NCBI GenBank assembly: GCA_002773495.1
Contig: PFAX01000019.1
Span: forward strand, 1 to 10,836
Direction: 5' to 3'
DNA: 10,836 nt
Source of the DNA: a bacterium (Candidatus Gribaldobacteria) CG10_big_fil_rev_8_21_14_0_10_37_21
Lineage (GTDB): Bacteria; Patescibacteriota; Minisyncoccia; Minisyncoccales; CG1-02-41-26
This document shows positions 6,755-10,836 of this stretch, piece by piece (the stretch's first letter is position 1; each line of letters opens with the position of its first letter). Both the position numbers and the translations under genes were made by a program. Below the pieces are notes generated by a model that saw only the letters and a list, made by a program, of their open reading frames with translations, had not been told where the DNA came from and did no database searches.

Positions 6755-7807
6755 ATGTTTAACAAATTATTAAGTTATTTTAACGAAGATATTGCGATTG
6801 ATTTAGGCACGGCCAATTCAGCTGTTTATGTTAGAGGCAGGGGCATTGTTATCAATGAACCCTCGGTTGTGGCGGTTAACCAGAGAACTGGCCAGATTTT
6901 AGCTGTGGGAGAGGAAGCTAAAAAAATGGTAGGCAGAACTCCAGCTCATATCCAAGCAGTTAGGCCATTGGTTCGGGGGGTTGTTTCTGATTTTGAGGTA
7001 ACCGAGCAAATGTTAAAGCATTTTATTGATAAAGCCCATAAAAAGAAGTTTATTTCTTTAGCTTGGCCAAGAGTTATTTTAGGTATACCCTCAAGGGTGA
7101 CTGAAGTTGAGAAAAAAGCAGTTGAAGATGCCGCTAAGTCAGCAGGGGCGAGAGAAGTTTTTTTAATTGAGCAACCGGTGGCGGCCGCCATTGGGGCCAG
7201 GTTGCCTATTCAAGAAGCTAAAGGCAATTTTATTATTGATATTGGCGGGGGCACAACTGACATTGCTGTTTTAAGTTTGGGCGGGATTGTTACAAGCCAA
7301 AGTTTAACGATAGCTGGTGATAAGCTCTCTGAAGATATTATTAATTATGTGCAACAAACTTTTAAGCTTTTGATTGGAGAACGTACCGCTGAAGACGCTA
7401 AAATAGCTATTGGTCAAGCCATTTCATTTAAAGAAAAGAAAGAATTTCCACTGCGGGGTAGAAACTTGGTGACGGGTTTGCCTGAAGAGGTTATTGTCAA
7501 TTCCGAAGATATAAGGCATGCGATGCAGGGCTCATTAGATCAAATCGTTGAAGCTGTTAAACAAACCATTGAATCAACCCCGCCTGAAATTTTAGCTGAT
7601 GTAATGACAAATGGCATTCATTTGGTTGGCGGCGGGGCTTTACTTAAGGGGCTTGATATTTTATTAGCTGAAAATACTAAAATGAGGGTGCAAATTATTG
7701 AAGACCCTCTAACAGCTGTGGTTCGGGGCGGGGGGATAGTGCTTGAAAACTTAGATGAACTCAAAGAGGTTTTAGCTGATATCCAAAGCACAGACACGCC
7801 TAGATAA
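6755..7807 (+). CDS. mreB: MreB cell-shape actin, canonical copy
   Basis: This is the more typical MreB: a short amphipathic N-terminal segment (MFNKLLSYF, residues 1-9) for membrane binding, phosphate 1 DLGTANS (16-22), phosphate 2 DIGGGTTD (162-169), a hydrophobic loop FISLAW (99-104) and the adenosine motif LVGGGALLKGLD. At 350 aa it is the usual length. It should form filaments at the inner membrane that organise wall synthesis; no mreC, mreD, rodA or pbp2 lies alongside. GGAGG at 6735-6739 is about 15 bases from the ATG, too far for a normal Shine-Dalgarno and inside proS. With the copy at 1531 the genome has at least two MreB paralogs within 5 kb. A 27-bp spacer leads to gatC. Confidence 0.95.
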   Translation: MFNKLLSYFNEDIAIDLGTANSAVYVRGRGIVINEPSVVAVNQRTGQILAVGEEAKKMVGRTPAHIQAVRPLVRGVVSDFEVTEQMLKHFIDKAHKKKFISLAWPRVILGIPSRVTEVEKKAVEDAAKSAGAREVFLIEQPVAAAIGARLPIQEAKGNFIIDIGGGTTDIAVLSLGGIVTSQSLTIAGDKLSEDIINYVQQTFKLLIGERTAEDAKIAIGQAISFKEKKEFPLRGRNLVTGLPEEVIVNSEDIRHAMQGSLDQIVEAVKQTIESTPPEILADVMTNGIHLVGGGALLKGLDILLAENTKMRVQIIEDPLTAVVRGGGIVLENLDELKEVLADIQSTDTPR

Positions 7808-7823
7808 CATGTAAAATGTCAAA

Positions 7824-7829
7824 TATAAA
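7824..7829 (+). promoter_or_regulatory. Candidate -10 hexamer positioned for leaderless gatC
   Basis: TATAAA at 7824-7829 predicts a start of transcription at about 7836, next to the gatC ATG at 7835. No convincing -35 is visible and no Shine-Dalgarno is present. In AT-rich spacer DNA such hexamers arise by chance, so gatC may equally be read through from the second mreB. Confidence 0.25.
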
Positions 7830-7834
7830 ATGTT

Positions 7835-8125
7835 ATGATTTCAAAGGAAGATGTTAAAAAAATAACTGATCTAGCTCGGCTACGTCTTTCAGAAGAAGAA
7901 ATAGCTAAAATGCAAAAGGACTTAGCTGAGATTTTAGAATACATTAACCTTTTAAATAAAGCTGATGTTTCTTTAGTTAAGGCCTCTTTTGGCTCTAAGA
8001 ATAAAGAGAATTTTTTAAGGCCTGATAAAGTGCAAAGCATTTCAGAAGGAACAAGGCAAGACATTCTTGGTCAGTTTTCTGAAAAACAAGGCGATTATCT
8101 TAAGGTTAAAAAAATATTAACATGA
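7835..8125 (+). CDS. gatC: Asp/Glu-tRNA amidotransferase subunit C
   Basis: GatC is the small subunit that wraps around GatA and stabilises the GatCAB complex, which converts misacylated Glu-tRNA-Gln and Asp-tRNA-Asn to the correct amides. The 96-aa protein shows the family pattern: KEDVKKITDLARLRLSEEEI at the N-terminus, LAEILEYINLLNKADV in the helical middle, and a C-terminal LRPDKV motif (the usual R-D core) followed by GDYLKVKKIL. Its TGA stop overlaps the gatA start in an ATGA arrangement, consistent with translational coupling and equal dosage. gatB is not in the window. Confidence 0.94.
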   Translation: MISKEDVKKITDLARLRLSEEEIAKMQKDLAEILEYINLLNKADVSLVKASFGSKNKENFLRPDKVQSISEGTRQDILGQFSEKQGDYLKVKKILT

Positions 8126-9585
8126 TAAAAGATAATTTTACTATTAAAAAAATTCAAGAGGGCTTAAAATGTAAAGATTTTTCAGCGGTTGAATTAGCCA
8201 AAAAATATTTGAAAGTTATTGAAGAAAAAGATAAAGATATCCATGCTTTTTTGGAAGTTTCGGAAAATATGGCTTTAAAGCAAGCTCAAGAGGTTGACGA
8301 AAAAATAGCTAAGCAAGAAAAATTAACACTTTTAGCTGGCGTGCCTTGTTCGGTAAAAGATGCTATAATGGTAGAAGGATTGAAATGTACGGCTGGTTCA
8401 AAGATGCTTAAAAATTACAAAGCGGTTTATTCAGCCACTTCAGTTAAAAAAATAGTTGAGCAAGGTGCTCTTATTTTAGGTAAAACAAACTTAGACGAGT
8501 TTGCGATGGGTTCTTCCACAGAACATTCTGCTTTTGGCCCCACAAAAAATCCTTGGGATTTAACTCGAGTGCCTGGAGGCACTTCAGGTGGGTCGGTTGC
8601 TTCGGTTTCAGCTGGCGAAAACATTTTTTCTTTGGGGTCTGATACAGGTGGAAGTATCCGCCAGCCAGCTAGTTTTTGCGGCGTGGTTGGCTTAAAGCCA
8701 ACCTATGGCGCTGTTTCAAGGTATGGTTTGATTGCTCATGGTTCATCTTTAGAACAAATAGGCGCAATAGCTAATAATGTTGAAGATTGCCAAACAGTTT
8801 TTAATACCATTAAAGGAAAAGATGAAAAAGATGCCACCTCGGTTGCCTTGTCTTTCCCAACTACCAACCTGCCTACCGGCAGGCAGGTGGCAGGCAGGAC
8901 TACCAATTATAAGATAGGGATACCGAGGGAGTATTTTGGAGAAGGGTTAGACGAGGAGGTCAAAGAAAGTGTTTTAAAGGCAGTTAAGGGCTTAGAAGAA
9001 CAGGGTTGCCAGGTGAAAGAAGTTTCCTTGCCTCATGCTGTCTATGCTTTGGCTTGCTACTATATTATTTCAACTTCAGAGGCGTCAGCTAACTTAGCTA
9101 GATATGACGGGGTAAGATACGGGCATAGAGCGAAAAGTCAAAAGCAAAAAGCGAATAGCTTATTAGAAGATTATATAGCAGATAGGAGCGAGGGTTTTGG
9201 TAGTGAAGTTAAGCGAAGGATAATTTTGGGGACGTTTTGTTTATCATCTGGTTATTATGATGCTTATTATCAAAAAGCTCAAAAAGTTAGAGAGTTAATT
9301 AAACAAGATTTTGCTTTGGCTTTTGAAAAAGTTGACCTACTAATAACGCCAACTTCACCTTTTTGTGCTTTTAAACTAGGTGAGAAGTTAGATGACCCCT
9401 TGCAAATGTATTTAGCTGATATTTATACTGTTTCAATTAATTTAGCTGGTTTACCGGCCTTATCAATGCCGTGCGGCTTAAATAAAGAAAAACTGCCGAT
9501 TGGTTTGCAAATTATTGGCCCACATTTTACTGAAAATAAGATTTTTGACTTAGCAAAAAAAACCGAAATAACTTTAGAAAAATAA
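8122..9585 (+). CDS. gatA: Asp/Glu-tRNA amidotransferase subunit A with palindromic insertion
   Basis: GatA is the glutaminase subunit: it releases ammonia from glutamine for transfer by GatB. The 487-aa amidase-signature protein has the catalytic Lys K79 (GVPCSVKDAI) and the nucleophile S178 (SDTGGSIRQP). At the cis-Ser position the motif reads GGTSGGS, with Thr154 where characterised enzymes have Ser. The segment at codons 247-262 contains a 31-bp GC-rich palindromic insertion flanked by 8-bp direct repeats (see the repeat entry). It adds a net 13 residues just before the conserved YKIGIPREYFGEGLD strand and keeps the frame, so the protein should still fold. The C-terminal region (LITPTSPFCAFKLGEKLDDPLQMYLADIYT and PIGLQIIGPHF) is intact. 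Translation is probably coupled to gatC. Confidence 0.95.
   Translation: MIKDNFTIKKIQEGLKCKDFSAVELAKKYLKVIEEKDKDIHAFLEVSENMALKQAQEVDEKIAKQEKLTLLAGVPCSVKDAIMVEGLKCTAGSKMLKNYKAVYSATSVKKIVEQGALILGKTNLDEFAMGSSTEHSAFGPTKNPWDLTRVPGGTSGGSVASVSAGENIFSLGSDTGGSIRQPASFCGVVGLKPTYGAVSRYGLIAHGSSLEQIGAIANNVEDCQTVFNTIKGKDEKDATSVALSFPTTNLPTGRQVAGRTTNYKIGIPREYFGEGLDEEVKESVLKAVKGLEEQGCQVKEVSLPHAVYALACYYIISTSEASANLARYDGVRYGHRAKSQKQKANSLLEDYIADRSEGFGSEVKRRIILGTFCLSSGYYDAYYQKAQKVRELIKQDFALAFEKVDLLITPTSPFCAFKLGEKLDDPLQMYLADIYTVSINLAGLPALSMPCGLNKEKLPIGLQIIGPHFTENKIFDLAKKTEITLEK
8860..8906 (+). repeat. In-frame palindromic insertion element inside gatA with 8-bp direct repeats
   Basis: The 8-bp repeat ACTACCAA occurs at 8860-8867 and 8899-8906. 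Between them lies a 31-bp GC-rich segment (8868-8898). Its core, CCTGCCTA-CCGG-CAGGCAGG (8868-8887), is a near-perfect palindrome centred on CCGG with one mismatch (A8875/C8880), followed by a partial repeat of GGCAGG. Repeat plus element is 39 bp, exactly 13 codons, giving LPTGRQVAGR framed by TTN on both sides. The composition contrasts sharply with the AT-rich gene. The structure resembles Rickettsia palindromic elements, and from memory LPTGRQAG-like peptides recur in Patescibacteria proteins. Confidence 0.8.
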
Positions 9586-9645
9586 ACTTAGAAAATGATT
9601 AAAAATCAAACTAAGATGACGAATTAAGAAATTATTTTTTCATTT

Positions 9646-9654
9646 TGGTATAAG
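9646..9654 (+). promoter_or_regulatory. Candidate extended -10 promoter upstream of the 9675 gene
   Basis: TG-G-TATAAG (hexamer 9649-9654, 5 of 6 matches) is a good extended -10, with a predicted start of transcription near 9661 and a 14-nt leader before the GTG at 9675. There is no recognisable -35. The 89-bp spacer after gatA is otherwise plain AT-rich sequence, and I see no convincing terminator in it. Confidence 0.4.
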
Positions 9655-9674
9655 TTTTGTCATTTTGACCTATT

Positions 9675-10265
9675 GTGCCTGATTTTATTGACTTAACAAC
9701 CCCAGGTGGGGGAATAAACGAGCAAAACCTGCAAACAGCGGTTTCGGGGCTAAGAGGGGAACTGGATTTTTTGGTTTCAAAACAACTTCAAGATAAGCTT
9801 TTTTGGTACAAGTGGAGTTCTATTTTTGTTTCTATTTTGTTTTTAGTTTTAATTTTTGCTATTTTAAAAAAAGATGGCTTTGATTTTTTTGTTTCAACTT
9901 CTGGCGATGAGATTCAAGACCGCAAAAGTTATAAGGACTTAGGTCTTAAAAAAGCTCAAAAGCAATGGCAAAAGATAAAGTTAAGGTTTCAAAAGCCGTC
10001 TGAGTCCTATTTAAAACTAGGCCTGATTGAAGCCGAGAACTTTTTAGATGAGGTTCTAAAACGAATGGGCTTAGGGGGTGAGGATTTAGAGCAACGGTTA
10101 AAGCACCTGAAAGAAGGGGATGTGCCAAGTATTGTTCGGTTAATGGAGGCGCATCAAACTTGTCAAGACATTATCCGTGACCCTGATTATAAGATTTCTA
10201 AAGAAGAGGCCTTAAGTAAATTTAATATCTTTGAAAATTCGTTACAGGCCTTAAACTCCTTGTAA
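9675..10265 (+). CDS. One-pass membrane protein with C-terminal helical domain, function unknown
   Basis: The 196-aa product has a polar N-terminus (1-40), one hydrophobic helix (about 46-64, WYKWSSIFVSILFLVLIFAIL), a charged linker and a C-terminal helical domain (about 97-196) with SYLKLGLIEAENFLDEVLKRMGLGGEDLEQRLK. With the Lys-rich side following the helix, the C-terminal domain is probably cytosolic. I recall a common Patescibacteria family with this layout in which a segment equivalent to AHQTCQDIIRDPDY (159-172) reads like AHKLRN-IAHDPDY, reminiscent of HEPN-type RN...H. Here those positions are Cys, Gln and Arg, so any such activity would be lost. This comparison rests on memory, and no function is assigned. 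The GTG start is the only plausible one; no in-frame ATG lies upstream near it. No Shine-Dalgarno is visible. Confidence 0.8.
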   Translation: MPDFIDLTTPGGGINEQNLQTAVSGLRGELDFLVSKQLQDKLFWYKWSSIFVSILFLVLIFAILKKDGFDFFVSTSGDEIQDRKSYKDLGLKKAQKQWQKIKLRFQKPSESYLKLGLIEAENFLDEVLKRMGLGGEDLEQRLKHLKEGDVPSIVRLMEAHQTCQDIIRDPDYKISKEEALSKFNIFENSLQALNSL

Positions 10266-10294
10266 TTTGTCATTTTTTAGGTTAAGATAAAAGA

Positions 10295-10300
10295 TATAAA
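10295..10300 (+). promoter_or_regulatory. Candidate -10 hexamer positioned for a leaderless start at 10307
   Basis: TATAAA at 10295-10300 predicts initiation at 10307, exactly the A of the ATG. No -35 consensus or Shine-Dalgarno is visible. The region is very AT-rich, so chance occurrence is likely enough to keep confidence low. Confidence 0.3.
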
Positions 10301-10306
10301 ATTTTT

Positions 10307-10642
10307 ATGCCTGCTAAATATAAGTTTGCTAAAAATGAAATTGAGGAAATGAAGGCGATGCATTTAGATCCAAAAATTAAAATAGATAAAATTTGTAAAA
10401 AATTTAGAGTTAGCGATGACACCGTAGCAAGAGCAATGAGAAGATATGGCGTTCCTATGAGAGTTACGGTATCAACCGATGTGCATTACTGGGATAGGAG
10501 CTATCGCAATAATTCTCCTGGTAATTTAGTTTTGCTTTGCCCTAACCATCACAGAGAGGCTTATTTGGGCATTATTACTAAAGATAATTTTAAAGAAGTA
10601 AAAAAGAAAAATTTGCGGGGTGGACCAGTAGTAGGTTGCTAG
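10307..10642 (+). CDS. Small HTH protein with degenerate HNH-endonuclease tail, overlapping a tRNA
   Basis: The 111-aa product begins with a basic region and a helix-turn-helix (about 26-48, IDKICKKFRVSDDTVARAMR). It then passes abruptly to NNSPGNLVLLCPNHHREAYLG (68-88), the C-terminal half of an HNH nuclease fold. The expected zinc Cys pair before it is absent, and the HH pair normally preceding such a segment reads H60-Y61. It therefore looks like an internally deleted, inactive relative of HTH-HNH homing-type nucleases. The last nine or so codons and the TAG stop (10640-10642) lie inside the tRNA at 10614, so the original C-terminus was probably lost. It could be a pseudogene, or a small DNA-binding protein kept for its HTH. 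I cannot decide from sequence alone. Confidence 0.55.
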   Translation: MPAKYKFAKNEIEEMKAMHLDPKIKIDKICKKFRVSDDTVARAMRRYGVPMRVTVSTDVHYWDRSYRNNSPGNLVLLCPNHHREAYLGIITKDNFKEVKKKNLRGGPVVGC

Positions 10643-10684
10643 GCTCATAACCTAGAGACTCCCGTGCAATTCGGGACCCCGCGA
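10614..10684 (+). tRNA. tRNA-Met(CAT), initiator type, with unusual D- and T-loops
   Basis: A full cloverleaf folds. Acceptor GCGGGG (10615-10620) pairs with CCCCGC (10677-10682). D-stem GACC/GGTT encloses the 7-nt loop AGTAGTA. The anticodon stem CTAGG/CCTAG encloses CTCATAA with CAT at 10646-10648, and T-stem TCCCG/CGGGA encloses TGCAATT. Initiator features are the weak 1-72 pair (T-G), A11:T24 (10624/10636), G30/G31 in the anticodon stem, and overall likeness to E. coli tRNA-fMet. CCA is not encoded. The D-loop lacks the usual GG (A at position 18) and the T-loop has G where T55 is expected. It lies within the end of the preceding ORF, so it is either co-transcribed or expressed from a promoter inside that ORF. 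Confidence 0.85.
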
Positions 10685-10712
10685 CTATTATTAATCTACG
10701 AAAAATTATCAA

Positions 10713-10742
10713 TTGTTATTTTGGTGTGGTTTTGCGTGTAAT
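10713..10742 (+). promoter_or_regulatory. Candidate promoter for the interrupted tRNA
   Basis: TTGTTA (10713-10718) and TGTAAT (10737-10742, 5 of 6 matches) are 18 bp apart. Initiation is predicted near 10749, four bases before the tRNA-like sequence at 10753. The very short 5' leader would be processed by RNase P. The match is reasonable but unremarkable in AT-rich DNA. Confidence 0.35.
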
Positions 10743-10752
10743 TTTTCAATAA

Positions 10753-10772
10753 GCCGACGTAGCTCAGTTGGC
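10753..10772 (+). tRNA. 5' part of a tRNA-Thr-like gene, interrupted in the D-loop
   Basis: GCCGACG (10753-10759) fits a tRNA acceptor strand, followed by TA and the D-arm 5' half GCTC-AGTTGGC (10762-10772). A GAGC strand should follow within two or three bases to close the D-stem, but a perfect hairpin begins instead. The acceptor start GCCGA is typical of tRNA-Thr. The remaining arms are not in the window, so this is a broken gene, a gene carrying an insertion, or a contig-edge artefact. Confidence 0.5.
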
Positions 10773-10799
10773 TGAAACGCCAATGTCTTGGCGTTTCAG
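10772..10799. repeat. Perfect 12-bp hairpin interrupting the tRNA
   Basis: CTGAAACGCCAA (10772-10783) pairs perfectly with TTGGCGTTTCAG (10788-10799) around a TGTC tetraloop. It starts exactly where the tRNA sequence stops matching the cloverleaf. It is not followed by a T-run of its own, so a terminator is unlikely. Confidence 0.8.
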
Positions 10800-10801
10800 G
10801 G

Positions 10802-10836
10802 GTTTTTAGGCAAATGTTTCATTTGCCGTTAAAAAC
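10802..10836. repeat. Second hairpin ending at the window edge
   Basis: GTTTTTA (10802-10808) and GGCAAATG (10809-10816) pair with CATTTGCC (10820-10827) and TAAAAAC (10830-10836). The loop is TTT and there is a 2-nt GT bulge. This gives 15 pairs whose last partner is the final base of the window. Two adjacent, unrelated palindromes suggest the end of a mobile or mosaic repeat element that continues beyond the window. Confidence 0.7.

Noticed and set aside
1531..7807. The two mreB genes as a recent tandem duplication
   Set aside because: By eye they share only about half their residues and differ in N-terminus and phosphate loop, so the split is old.
10802..10836. Integron attC site, because of GTT...AAC ends
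   Set aside because: No matching RYYYAAC/GTTRRRY core pair with L-box spacing is present, and there is no integrase or cassette context. A plain palindrome explains the pattern.
1..10836. UGA recoded to glycine, as in Gracilibacteria/Absconditabacteria
   Set aside because: gatC ends at TGA in an ATGA overlap at the expected family length, and no confident gene needs an internal TGA read-through.
1..10836. CRISPR array or defence island
   Set aside because: No regularly spaced direct repeats and no nuclease, toxin or restriction gene sets were seen. The only nuclease-like gene is the decayed HNH remnant.

Overview
The window is an AT-rich, tightly packed bacterial segment with every recognisable gene on the + strand. 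It most resembles a Candidate Phyla Radiation (Patescibacteria, Parcubacteria-like) genome. The grounds are small genes with spacers of 6-30 bp, pared-down versions of core proteins (a ProRS without editing domain, a delta-prime-like clamp-loader subunit without zinc cysteines, a MurA with Asp in place of the catalytic Cys), few Shine-Dalgarno sequences, and a palindromic in-frame insertion encoding an LPTGRQ-type peptide inside gatA. TGA is used as a stop (gatC), so the UGA-to-Gly code of Gracilibacteria/Absconditabacteria is unlikely. The lineage is inferred from gene content, not from a marker tree.

Region by region: 1-199 is a leader with a good promoter, a hairpin plus T-run and a 10-codon ORF. 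Positions 200-2538 hold murA and a first MreB (cell wall precursor synthesis and cell shape). Positions 2539-2686 hold two hairpins, the second a convincing intrinsic terminator, then an extended -10 right before the next start. Positions 2687-4305 hold a delta-prime-like holB and frr, separated by a long imperfect hairpin. Positions 4304-4393 form a nearly perfect 31-bp inverted repeat. Positions 4405-7807 hold rseP, proS and a second, canonical MreB with 6-7 bp spacers. Positions 7835-9585 hold gatC and gatA (ATGA overlap), two of the three subunits of the Glu/Asp-tRNA amidotransferase. Positions 9675-10265 encode a one-pass membrane protein, and 10307-10642 a small HTH protein with a decayed HNH tail. 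The end of that ORF runs into an initiator-type tRNA (CAT anticodon) at 10614-10684. The window closes with the 5' part of a tRNA-Thr-like gene broken in its D-loop by two consecutive hairpins that reach the last base.

Functionally this is housekeeping: peptidoglycan and shape (murA, two mreB), replication (holB), translation (frr, proS, gatCA, tRNAs) and membrane proteolysis (rseP). I do not see a defence island, CRISPR array or complete transposon. The unusual material is in the small-scale structure: the palindromic insertion with 8-bp flanking direct repeats in gatA, the hairpin-interrupted tRNA at the right edge, an initiator tRNA in which both partners of the usual 18-55 contact are altered, very long intergenic hairpins flanking frr, a possible attenuator and leader peptide before murA, and several starts placed where a leaderless transcript would begin.
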